A DNA stretch of 6,392 nucleotides, taken from Bifidobacteriaceae bacterium (GTDB lineage: Bacteria > Actinomycetota > Actinomycetes > Actinomycetales > WQXJ01). Where the stretch lies: positions 1 through 6,392 of the forward strand of contig JAISBQ010000252.1 of assembly GCA_031266115.1 (NCBI GenBank), given 5' to 3'. Each line of letters opens with the position of its first letter. Within the stretch, counting starts at the first letter, position 1. Of the stretch, positions 1 to 5,963 are shown one piece after another. Below the pieces are notes generated by a model, which searched no databases, was not told where the DNA came from, and was given only the letters and a program-made list of their open reading frames with translations. The position numbers were made by a program, and so were the translations under genes.

Positions 1-140
1 CCGGGCCAACCACCATGGCCATCCTGCGCAACACCGCGATCACCACCCTCAGAATCCTCGGCTGGACCAACATCGCCGCAGCCACCAGACACCACCAACG
101 CGACCACCACCGCGTCGCAAACCTCCTCCTCACCACCTAG
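1..140 (+). CDS. ISAs1-family transposase, C-terminal end (5' partial)
   Basis: Only the last 46 codons are in the window, read in the frame starting at base 3 and ending at TAG 138-140. The visible peptide begins GPTTMAILRNTAITTLRILG and continues with WTNIAAATRHHQRD. This matches the usual C-terminal pattern of ISAs1/H-repeat-like DDE transposases, in which an MATLRN-type stretch is followed by a G-x-TNIA segment and an R-H-H tail close to the stop. These enzymes cut and join the ends of their own insertion sequence. The catalytic DDE residues lie upstream of the window, so whether the gene is intact cannot be judged. The stop falls a few bases before a candidate IS right end, as is typical for single-ORF elements. 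The family call is from recognition of the C-terminal motif, not from an alignment. Confidence 0.7.
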   Translation, partial: GPTTMAILRNTAITTLRILGWTNIAAATRHHQRDHHRVANLLLTT

Positions 141-142
141 AC

Positions 143-160
143 GACTCTGCCAGGGCCGTG
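143..160. repeat. Candidate right terminal inverted repeat of the ISAs1-type element
   Basis: The sequence gactctgccagggccgtg lies three bases after the transposase stop. ISAs1-family elements in high-GC bacteria often end in a similar GACT-T-TGCC...GCC-TG string close to the transposase stop, so this is the likely right end of the element. The matching left end is outside the window, so the inverted repeat cannot be confirmed. If correct, the host target duplication would start at about base 161. Confidence 0.35.
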
Positions 161-242
161 CGCATCCACGCAACCTTCACGGATTTCTCCCTGGTGGCCT
201 ACACCGTCCGATGGCGAACCCCATTAGGCTGGTCTGCGGCAT

Positions 243-280
243 CGCCGGTTGGGGGAAGCACGCATGTGCTTGGTCCGGCG
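243..280. repeat. Imperfect palindrome / hairpin upstream of lcp
   Basis: The outer arms cgccgg (243-248) and ccggcg (275-280) are perfectly complementary. The inner arms aagcac (256-261) and gtgctt (266-271) are also perfectly complementary around a gcat loop. The two stems are joined by an asymmetric internal loop (7 bases on the left, 3 on the right). No T-run follows, so a canonical intrinsic terminator is unlikely. It could be a leader structure of the lcp transcript, a terminator for transcripts leaving the IS, or an operator. Confidence 0.5.
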
Positions 281-333
281 AGCCGCGTGGCTGGGCCCAG
301 CACCGCACTAACGACACCGGCGCACTGACAACC

Positions 334-340
334 AGGGGAG
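334..340 (+). promoter_or_regulatory. Ribosome binding site that decides the lcp start
   Basis: The purine-rich aggggag lies five bases before ATG 346. No comparable site precedes the in-frame ATG at 211, so 346 is preferred as the start. Confidence 0.7.
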
Positions 341-345
341 ACTCA

Positions 346-1632
346 ATGCCAGCGAGACACACTGCGCCCCTACGGGCGAGGTGGTCCTCGCACAGCCGCA
401 CAGGCTCTCGGCACCCGGTGCTGCGTCGGGTCGCTCTGATCGGTACCACGCTGTTGGTCGCCGTTCCCGCGACCGCGTGGGCTGTGATAGCCGACTGGAA
501 TTCCCGGATCGACACGGCTGAGATCACCGATCAGCTCGGCACAGCCCGACCCACCTCTCGCGCCGCGGCCGTGTCCACACCGGACCCGGCTGATCCGTTC
601 GATGGACGTCCCCTCAACGTCGCCGTCTTCGGCTCGGATTCTCGCGACGGCGACAACGGCAAGCTGACGGACCACGCGTCGGCCGGTATCCGGTCTGATG
701 TCACGATGATTGTGCATGTCTCGGCGGCACGGGACCGGATCGACATCGTCTCGATCCCCCGCGACACGACGGTGACTATCCCCACGTGCACACTCTCGGA
801 TGGGACCGAGAACGGCCTGCCCTGGACCACGAAGTTCAACGCGGCCTTCTCCCGCGGGGGTGAGCATGGCAACATCGGCGACGCGGCCGCGTGCTCCATC
901 AAGACCCTGGAAGAGGTCACGGACGTGCGGATCGACCAGTTCGTGGTGGTCGATTTCTCCGGATTCGTCTCCATGATCGACGCTCTTGGTGGCGTCGACA
1001 TGAAGATCACCCACGACATGTCTTCCACCAAGGCGAAGCTCGACATCACCAAGGGCACCCAGATTCTGGATGGCAAGACGGCGCTCGCGTTCGCCCGCGC
1101 CCGGACGGGTCAAGGCCTCGGCGACGGCTCCGACCTCAGCCGCCTCGACCGCCAGCATCAATTGGTCTCCGCGGTCGCCAAGTCGGTCACCAAACGAAAC
1201 CTCCTCACCTCCACGCCCGCCTTGTACTCGTTTGTCAACGCCGTCACGGACTCGTTGACTACCTCTCCGGAGCTGGGTTCCGTGCAGACCATCGCGGGCC
1301 TGGCGTTCTCGTTGCGCCACACCAAGCCGTCGGCGGGCACCGCGGTGACCGCTCCCAATGACGGCGACCCGAACGACCCCGCCAAAGTTTTCCGCACCGC
1401 TGAGGCCCAGGAGGTTTTCGACGCGTTGGCTGAGGACCGCCCGTTGCCCGCGAATGTCACAGGTGCCGACGATGCCGACCCCTCCGCGTCCGCGTCCCCC
1501 GCGCCATCGTCCTCCCGGGCCTCCTCCCACCCGTCCTCGTCACGTCCCTCGGCCTATCGGCTCACCGATGCCGATTCGGCCGGCGAGTCGGTGTTGGCCG
1601 ATGGCGGCCCGGTCGGCCGTCGCGTGCCGTAG
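346..1632 (+). CDS. LCP (LytR-CpsA-Psr) family membrane-anchored glycopolymer ligase
   Basis: The product is 428 aa from ATG 346. LCP enzymes transfer polyprenyl-phosphate-linked glycopolymers onto peptidoglycan on the outer face of the membrane; in actinobacteria the substrates include arabinogalactan and other wall polysaccharides. A basic N-terminus (many Arg, residues 1-28) is followed by one hydrophobic segment at about 29-49, so the protein should be anchored with its domain outside. The LCP domain spans about 88-285. It shows GSDSR (96-100), RSDVTMIVHV (116-125), VSIPRDTTV (135-143), the aromatic-hydrophobic stretch around VVDFSGFVSMIDALGGVDM (201-219), DGKTALAFARAR (242-253) and SDLSRLDRQHQL (262-273). 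The Asp and Arg residues in the first three motifs are those the family uses for metal and pyrophosphate binding. Residues about 330-428 are a low-complexity tail, Ser/Pro-rich at 377-404, with no recognised domain. The gene stands apart from the tig cluster by 145 bases containing hairpins and is probably transcribed separately. Which polymer it handles cannot be told from sequence. Confidence 0.9.
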   Translation: MPARHTAPLRARWSSHSRTGSRHPVLRRVALIGTTLLVAVPATAWAVIADWNSRIDTAEITDQLGTARPTSRAAAVSTPDPADPFDGRPLNVAVFGSDSRDGDNGKLTDHASAGIRSDVTMIVHVSAARDRIDIVSIPRDTTVTIPTCTLSDGTENGLPWTTKFNAAFSRGGEHGNIGDAAACSIKTLEEVTDVRIDQFVVVDFSGFVSMIDALGGVDMKITHDMSSTKAKLDITKGTQILDGKTALAFARARTGQGLGDGSDLSRLDRQHQLVSAVAKSVTKRNLLTSTPALYSFVNAVTDSLTTSPELGSVQTIAGLAFSLRHTKPSAGTAVTAPNDGDPNDPAKVFRTAEAQEVFDALAEDRPLPANVTGADDADPSASASPAPSSSRASSHPSSSRPSAYRLTDADSAGESVLADGGPVGRRVP

Positions 1633-1638
1633 GCTTGG

Positions 1639-1676
1639 CGGGGCTTTCGCCCAGCCCCGAAGGCCTGTGGGCTGGG
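1639..1676 (+). terminator. Overlapping hairpins after lcp, candidate terminator
   Basis: Seven bases after the lcp stop, cggggc (1639-1644) can pair with gccccg (1654-1659). Alternatively, cccagccc (1650-1657) can pair perfectly with gggctggg (1669-1676) across an 11-base loop. The two stems share bases and exclude each other. No U-run follows, as is common for actinobacterial terminators, so the terminator call rests on stem strength and position only. Confidence 0.45.
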
Positions 1677-1760
1677 GTGTGGGCGCCTGGTGCGCAACTC
1701 AGCCTGCCGCCGGTCATTCAACCGCTGGATACGCGCGTCCATCCCGGGTGCGCGCCCGAT

Positions 1761-1768
1761 GAGGAGAG
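1761..1768 (+). promoter_or_regulatory. Ribosome binding site of tig (GTG start)
   Basis: The strong purine run gaggagag sits nine bases before GTG 1778 and supports this start over the in-frame GTG at 1790. Confidence 0.75.
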
Positions 1769-1777
1769 ACGAGTCAC

Positions 1778-3115
1778 GTGAAGAGCTCCGTGAAGGAACT
1801 GAGCCCCACCAAGGTCAAGGTGGCCGTTGAGGTGAGCGGCGAGGAGTTCGCCCCAGCCCTCAAGGCTGCCTACAGGCAGGCCGCCCAGGACGTCCAAGTA
1901 CCTGGCTTTCGCAAGGGCAAGGTCCCGCCCCGGATCTTGGACCAGCGGCTGGGTAAGGGCGTCGTGGTGGACTTTGCGATTGAGCGATCGATGGACCGAT
2001 GGCTGGACCAGGTGTTCAAGGAGCACTCGTTGACGCCGTTGGAGTTGGTGGAGCCGTCGGTGACATCCCGACCGGACGCTGCCGACGCCACCGAAGGGGT
2101 GGCGTTCGAGGTGGAGATGGAGATTCGTCCTCAGATCGACCTGCCGGATCTGACCACGTTGACGGTGACGGTGCCGCGGCGCGAGGTAAGCGACGAGGAC
2201 GTCGATGCGGAAATTGAGCAGCTCAGGGAGCGTTTTGGGACCCTGGTGGGTGTGGACCGGCCTGCCGCTACCGGCGACTTCGTCTCGATCGATCTGACGG
2301 CCACGTTCGGGGACGAGGAGGTCGATTCGGTAGCGGGCCTGTCCTACCAGGTGGGCTTGGGCACCATGATCGACGGCTTGGATGAGGCGTTGGAGGGTCT
2401 GTCTGCAGGCGAGACCACGACGTTCGAGTCCGAACTGGTGGGCGGCGACCACGCCGGGCGCATGGGGCTGATCACGGTGACGGCCAGGTCCGTCAAAGAG
2501 CGCGAACTGCCCGAGGTGGACGACGACTTTGCCCAGTTGTCCAGTGAGTTCGACACGGTGGCCGAGTTGCGCGAGGGCGTGAAGGACGCGTTGTGGAAGG
2601 TGGCGGGCACGGCGCAGTACATCCAGGCACGCAGGGCCCTGCCACAGGTGCTTGCCGACGCCGTGGACATGCCCGTCCCCGACGGTGTGCTCGCCTCGAC
2701 CGTGGAACGGCTCCTCGGCGGCGAGGCCGATGTGACGGATGAACGGCGAGCCGAGGTGGAGACCGAGTCGGCCACCTCGATCCGCCTCGATCTGGTGACG
2801 GACATGCTTGCTGCCGCGTTGAACGTCGAAGTCACCCAGGATGATCTGGTGCAATTCATGATCCAGGCGGCCGCCCAGGTGAGGATGGATCCGAGCGAAT
2901 TCGTGGAGCGGGCTGAGCAGACGGGGGCGATCCGCCGCTACGTGACTCAGGTTGCCCGGGGCAAGGCCGTGGACACTGCCTTGCAGCAGGTCACCGCGGT
3001 GGACGAAGACGGCCAGAGCGTCGACCTGGCGGCGCTTCTTGAGGAGGCTGACGCCGAGGACGCCGAGGACATTGACCTGGTGGACAGCGACGACGAGATT
3101 GTGGACGACGAGTAG
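1778..3115 (+). CDS. tig: Trigger factor, ribosome-associated chaperone and peptidyl-prolyl isomerase
   Basis: The 445-aa product has the family's usual length and three-part build. It binds ribosomal protein L23 at the exit tunnel and shields nascent chains. The N-terminal ribosome-binding domain (about 1-115) carries the signature VPGFRKGKVPP at 41-51, with GFRKGK forming the ribosome-docking loop. An FKBP-type isomerase domain follows at about 160-245, opening GDFVSIDLTATF and containing GLGTMIDGLDEALEGLSAGE (193-212). The rest is the helical C-terminal chaperone domain (about 250-405). The last 28 residues form a very acidic tail, with about 15 Asp/Glu between 420 and 445, as is common in actinobacterial trigger factors. 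The GTG start is backed by a good ribosome binding site and by the N-terminus MKSSVKELSPTKVKVAVEV, which fits the family. It sits 117 bases upstream of clpP1 on the same strand, the classic tig-clpP-clpX order. Confidence 0.97.
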   Translation: MKSSVKELSPTKVKVAVEVSGEEFAPALKAAYRQAAQDVQVPGFRKGKVPPRILDQRLGKGVVVDFAIERSMDRWLDQVFKEHSLTPLELVEPSVTSRPDAADATEGVAFEVEMEIRPQIDLPDLTTLTVTVPRREVSDEDVDAEIEQLRERFGTLVGVDRPAATGDFVSIDLTATFGDEEVDSVAGLSYQVGLGTMIDGLDEALEGLSAGETTTFESELVGGDHAGRMGLITVTARSVKERELPEVDDDFAQLSSEFDTVAELREGVKDALWKVAGTAQYIQARRALPQVLADAVDMPVPDGVLASTVERLLGGEADVTDERRAEVETESATSIRLDLVTDMLAAALNVEVTQDDLVQFMIQAAAQVRMDPSEFVERAEQTGAIRRYVTQVARGKAVDTALQQVTAVDEDGQSVDLAALLEEADAEDAEDIDLVDSDDEIVDDE

Positions 3116-3162
3116 GCCAGCGGCGAAACCCGGCCGCGGACCGACGGTGATGGGCCACCCAC

Positions 3163-3182
3163 CCCGCTAGGGTGTTGGCGGG
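3163..3182 (+). promoter_or_regulatory. Candidate -10 element inside an inverted repeat upstream of clpP1
   Basis: TAGGGT (3168-3173) resembles actinobacterial -10 hexamers (TAnnnT) and lies about 60 bases before the clpP1 start. It is flanked by cccgc (3163-3167) and gcggg (3178-3182), which form an inverted repeat. No good -35 (TTGACA-like) sits at the right distance, so either an activator is needed or the match is chance. Confidence 0.3.
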
Positions 3183-3186
3183 TAAG

Positions 3187-3199
3187 GGCAGGAACTGCC
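3187..3199 (+). repeat. Short hairpin in the clpP1 leader
   Basis: ggcag (3187-3191) and ctgcc (3195-3199) are complementary around a gaa loop, between the candidate -10 and the clpP1 ribosome binding site. It is only five base pairs long, so its significance is doubtful. Confidence 0.3.
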
Positions 3200-3217
3200 G
3201 AGATTGCCGAGCCGACG

Positions 3218-3224
3218 AAGGAGG
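3218..3224 (+). promoter_or_regulatory. Ribosome binding site of clpP1 (GTG start)
   Basis: aaggagg, a full anti-Shine-Dalgarno match, lies eight bases before GTG 3233 and fixes that start. Confidence 0.8.
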
Positions 3225-3232
3225 CGCGAGGC

Positions 3233-3862
3233 GTGATTGAGGTGCCAGGGCTGCGGAAAGGGCCCGACGATGCCGGGGGGATGGGGTTGTCCGACCACAT
3301 CTTCAACCGGCTGCTGCGGGAACGGATCATCTGGTTGGGCACGGAGGTGCGCGACGAGAACGCGAACACCATTTGTGCCCAGATGATGCTGCTGGCGGCG
3401 GAAGACCCCGACCGCGACATCTACCTGTACATCAACTCCCCGGGCGGGTCGATCACGGCGGGCATGGCGATCTACGACACGATGCAGTTCATCGAACCGG
3501 ATGTGGCGACAGTCGCGATGGGGATGGCGGCGTCGATGAGTCAGTTCCTCCTGTCCTCTGGTGCGCGGGGCAAGCGCTACGCCACCCCCCACGCACGGGT
3601 GATGATGCACCAGCCATCCGGCGGCATTGGCGGCACCGCGACGGACATCCAGATCAACGCCGAACTGATTCTCCACATGAAGCGCGTGTTCACGGAGCTC
3701 ACGGCCCAACAGACGGGCAAGACCGTGGAGCAGATCAACGCCGACGCGGATCGCGACCGGTGGTTCACGGCGGAAGAAGCCCGTGAATACGGGTTCGTGG
3801 ACAAAGTGGTGACTCACGCCGGTTCGGTGTCCGGCTCGGCCGGGGAAGGTGAGAAGCGATGA
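3233..3862 (+). CDS. clpP1: ATP-dependent Clp protease proteolytic subunit ClpP1
   Basis: A 209-aa serine peptidase of the S14 family. Heptameric rings stack into a barrel that degrades proteins fed by ClpX or ClpC. The catalytic triad can be placed by comparison with E. coli ClpP: Ser101 in GMAASMSQFLL, His126 in VMMHQPSGG and Asp175 in DRDRWF. YINSPGGSI (67-74), the oxyanion region, and the handle-helix region after residue 138 are intact. The N-terminus up to about 20 is probably a leader or flexible segment. It pairs best with the actinobacterial ClpP1 branch, which shares GMAASM and the DRDRWFTAEEA-EYGFVD ending. The residue after Ser-Met is Ser103, where Gly is usual. The stop overlaps the clpP2 start by four bases (ATGA, 3859-3862), implying coupled translation. 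In studied actinobacteria ClpP1 and ClpP2 form one mixed tetradecamer, with a ring of each. Confidence 0.96.
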   Translation: MIEVPGLRKGPDDAGGMGLSDHIFNRLLRERIIWLGTEVRDENANTICAQMMLLAAEDPDRDIYLYINSPGGSITAGMAIYDTMQFIEPDVATVAMGMAASMSQFLLSSGARGKRYATPHARVMMHQPSGGIGGTATDIQINAELILHMKRVFTELTAQQTGKTVEQINADADRDRWFTAEEAREYGFVDKVVTHAGSVSGSAGEGEKR

Positions 3863-4512
3863 CCTGGATGGCCCCGCGCCGGACGATGGCGCCCCCCACC
3901 TCCCGTTACGTGCTGCCCCAGTTCGAGGAGCGGACTGCTTACGGGTTCAAGCGCCAAGATCCGTATACGAAGCTCTTCGAAGACCGGATCGTGTTCCTCG
4001 GCGTCCAGATCGACGATGCCTCGGCGGATGACATCATGGCGCAGCTGCTGGTCCTGGAATCGCAGGATCCGAACCGCGACATCACGATGTACATCAACTC
4101 GCCTGGGGGATCCCTGACGTCGTTGACGGCGATCTACGACACGATGCAGTACATCACCCCCCGGATTCAGACGGTATGCCTCGGCCAGGCCGCCTCGGCG
4201 GCCGCGGTGTTGCTGGCGGCGGGCTCCAAGGGGCTGCGGTTGGCGTTGCCGAACGCGAGGGTGTTGATCCATCAGCCGGCGTTCGAAGGCGGCGCGTACG
4301 CGCAGGCCTCGGACATCGAGATTCAGGCGAACGAGATTCTGCGGATGCGCGAGTGGCTTGAGACCACCATTTCGAAGCACACGGGGCGCGATGTGGCGGA
4401 GGTGAAGGCCGACATCGAACGCGACAAGATCCTGACTGCCTCGGGGGCGTTGGAGTACGGCATCATCGACCAAGTGCTCCAGCCGCGCAAGGGTCCCGGT
4501 CCGAAGGCCTGA
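3859..4512 (+). CDS. clpP2: ATP-dependent Clp protease proteolytic subunit ClpP2
   Basis: A 217-aa paralogue and partner of the upstream ClpP1. The triad is Ser113 in GQAASAAAVLLAAG, His138 in VLIHQPAFEGG and Asp189 in IERDKILTA. YINSPGGSLTSL (78-89) marks the oxyanion region. Ser-Ala-Ala after the nucleophile, the N-terminal RYVLPQFEE (16-24) and the DPYTKLFEDRIVFLGVQIDDASADDIMAQL region (34-63) are typical of actinobacterial ClpP2, including the mycobacterial protein. The ATG start overlaps the clpP1 stop, with gaaggtgag (3845-3853) as ribosome binding site inside clpP1. The first 15 residues are likely a flexible or processed leader; an in-frame start at Met4 or Met10 is also possible. In mixed ClpP1P2 particles the unfoldase is reported to dock on the ClpP2 ring; whether that holds here is inference. 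Confidence 0.96.
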   Translation: MTWMAPRRTMAPPTSRYVLPQFEERTAYGFKRQDPYTKLFEDRIVFLGVQIDDASADDIMAQLLVLESQDPNRDITMYINSPGGSLTSLTAIYDTMQYITPRIQTVCLGQAASAAAVLLAAGSKGLRLALPNARVLIHQPAFEGGAYAQASDIEIQANEILRMREWLETTISKHTGRDVAEVKADIERDKILTASGALEYGIIDQVLQPRKGPGPKA

Positions 4513-4580
4513 ACGTCCACCACGTTGTCGGCTCTCGCCACTACCATGGGCCCATTCCCCAACGGAAGGACCGGAAGTCT
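4513..4580 (+). promoter_or_regulatory. clpP2-clpX spacer with weak -10-like element
   Basis: The 68-base gap contains TACCAT (4542-4547), which fits TAnnnT, about 35 bases before the clpX start. The only -35-like hexamer, ttgtcg at 4525-4530, is just 11 bases upstream, which is too close. ggaagga (4564-4570) and ggaag (4573-4577) are the ribosome binding purines for clpX. A separate clpX promoter is possible but unproven; read-through from clpP1P2 is equally likely. Confidence 0.3.
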
Positions 4581-5963
4581 ATGCCTCGCGTCAGTGATGT
4601 CGGCGGAGATCTGCTGAAGTGTTCGTTCTGCGGCAAGTCGCAGAAGCAGGTCCGCAAGCTGATCGCCGGTCCGTCCGTGTACATCTGTGACGAGTGCATC
4701 GAGTTGTGCAACGAGATCATCGCCGAGGAGGTGACTGGGCGCGCCCAGCCCGGCCCGAAGGAGTTGCCCAAGCCGAGGCAGATTTTCGAGTTCCTCAACC
4801 AGTACATCGTGGGCCAGGAGAGCGCGAAGAAGGCGCTGTCGGTGGCGGTCTACAACCACTACAAGCGGATTCATGCACAGGGCGGCCCGGCGCTCGTGGG
4901 CCAGCCGAATCCGGAACGCGGCTCGCGATCTCAAGGGCCGGGCGGCGCGCGGGCGTCGGGCAAAGCGAAGACGAGCCCGGAGCCGGCTGAGGGCGAGGCC
5001 TTAGATGCCGACGCCGTGGAGATCGCGAAGTCCAACATCCTCATGATCGGACCAACGGGCTGTGGTAAGACCTACCTTGCCCAGACCCTCGCGAAGATGC
5101 TCAACGTGCCGTTCGCCATCGCGGATGCCACGGCCCTGACCGAGGCCGGCTATGTTGGCGAGGACGTCGAGAATATTCTGCTCAAGCTGATTCAGGCCGC
5201 GGACTTTGACGTCAAGCGAGCCGAGACGGGCATTGTCTACATCGATGAGATCGACAAGATCTCCCGCAAGGCGGAAAGCCCGTCGATCACACGAGATGTC
5301 TCGGGGGAGGGCGTCCAGCAGGCGCTGCTCAAGATTCTTGAGGGGACCGTCGCCTCGGTGCCGCCCCAAGGCGGGCGCAAGCATCCTCAGCAGGATTTCA
5401 TCCAGATCGACACAACCAACGTGTTGTTCATCTTGGCTGGGGCGTTCGCCGGCTTGGAGGACATCATTGCGGCGCGGGCAGGGCGTCATGGGATCGGATT
5501 CGGGGCGCCGCTGCATTCGGCGGACTCCCTGGAGGACGATTTCGCGGATGTCATGCCGGAAGATCTCCTGAAGTTTGGACTGATCCCCGAGTTCATCGGC
5601 AGGGTTCCCGTCATCGCGTCGGTGGCTCCGTTGGATCGCGACGCACTGATCCAGATTCTTACCGTCCCGCGGAACGCACTGATCAAGCAGTATCAGCGGA
5701 TGTTCGAGTTGGACGGCGCGGGCCTGGATTTCACCGATGATGCGGTAGAAGCGATTGCCGACCAGGCGATGCTGCGCGGAACCGGTGCCCGGGGGTTGCG
5801 GGCCATCATGGAGGAAATCCTGCAGCCCGTGATGTTCGACGTGCCGTCCCGGACGGATGTGGACCGTGTGGTGATCGACAGGCACGTGGTGCTGGAGAAC
5901 GTCAACCCGACCATCATCCCGCGCCCCGCCGCACCGGACGAGCCGCAGGAAAAGTCGGCGTGA
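4581..5963 (+). CDS. clpX: ClpX, AAA+ unfoldase of the ClpXP protease
   Basis: A 460-aa hexameric ATPase that recognises, unfolds and threads substrates into ClpP. The N-terminal zinc-binding domain has Cys14, Cys17, Cys36 and Cys39 (CSFC and CDEC). The AAA+ module shows Walker A GPTGCGKT (157-164, Lys163), pore loop GYVG (190-193), Walker B IVYIDEID (218-225, Asp222/Glu223), RKH loop GGRKH (264-268), ClpP-docking loop IGF (305-307), arginine finger in IPEFIGR (Arg341) and sensor 2 GARGLR (402-407). All key residues are present, so it should be active with the ClpP1P2 encoded just upstream. It is longer than E. coli (424 aa) or M. tuberculosis (about 426 aa) ClpX. The surplus lies between residues about 99 and 146, a Gly/Ser/Pro-rich linker joining the zinc domain to the ATPase. 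ATG 4581 follows purine-rich sites at suitable spacing. The stop overlaps the next gene by four bases. Confidence 0.97.
   Translation: MPRVSDVGGDLLKCSFCGKSQKQVRKLIAGPSVYICDECIELCNEIIAEEVTGRAQPGPKELPKPRQIFEFLNQYIVGQESAKKALSVAVYNHYKRIHAQGGPALVGQPNPERGSRSQGPGGARASGKAKTSPEPAEGEALDADAVEIAKSNILMIGPTGCGKTYLAQTLAKMLNVPFAIADATALTEAGYVGEDVENILLKLIQAADFDVKRAETGIVYIDEIDKISRKAESPSITRDVSGEGVQQALLKILEGTVASVPPQGGRKHPQQDFIQIDTTNVLFILAGAFAGLEDIIAARAGRHGIGFGAPLHSADSLEDDFADVMPEDLLKFGLIPEFIGRVPVIASVAPLDRDALIQILTVPRNALIKQYQRMFELDGAGLDFTDDAVEAIADQAMLRGTGARGLRAIMEEILQPVMFDVPSRTDVDRVVIDRHVVLENVNPTIIPRPAAPDEPQEKSA

Larger units (their letters stand above)
141..345. other. Intergenic stretch between the IS end and lcp
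   Basis: No coding region here is convincing. An in-frame ATG at 211 extends the downstream LCP frame, but it lacks a ribosome binding site and the extra residues do not resemble an LCP N-terminus. The stretch holds the candidate IS end, the palindrome at 243-280 and a 12-base perfect palindrome gctgggcccagc at 290-301. The lcp promoter is probably here, but I could not find a convincing -35/-10 pair. Confidence 0.5.

Noticed and set aside
211..345. Upstream start (ATG 211) adding 45 residues to the LCP protein
   Set aside because: No ribosome binding site precedes it, the added segment includes the palindromes, and ATG 346 has a good site and gives a normal basic N-terminus before the membrane segment.
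370..1530. Long minus-strand open frame (386 codons) opposite lcp
   Set aside because: The + strand encodes a clear LCP domain with all motifs. The minus frame is Arg/Gly-rich with no recognisable domain, as expected for the complement of a GC-biased gene.
1683..1695. gcgcctggtgcgc as a ClgR operator upstream of tig
   Set aside because: It has CGC-5 nt-GCG spacing, but the inner bases do not fit the YNANR pattern of the known corynebacterial site. Chance occurrence is likely at this GC content.
1633..1777. Possible tRNA gene between lcp and tig
   Set aside because: I looked for a T-loop (GGTTCRANYCC) and a cloverleaf. The nearest string, ggtcattcaacc, does not fit and no acceptor stem closes around it.
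1718..2854. Long minus-strand open frame (378 codons) opposite tig
   Set aside because: Its translation is rich in His, Arg and Gly without any family signature, and the trigger factor reading is unambiguous.
3814..4473. Minus-strand open frame opposite clpP2
   Set aside because: Complement of a well-supported gene. Arg/His-rich composition and no ribosome binding site or domain.
5001..5885. Minus-strand open frame opposite clpX
   Set aside because: Complement of the strongly conserved AAA+ coding region with no independent sign of coding.
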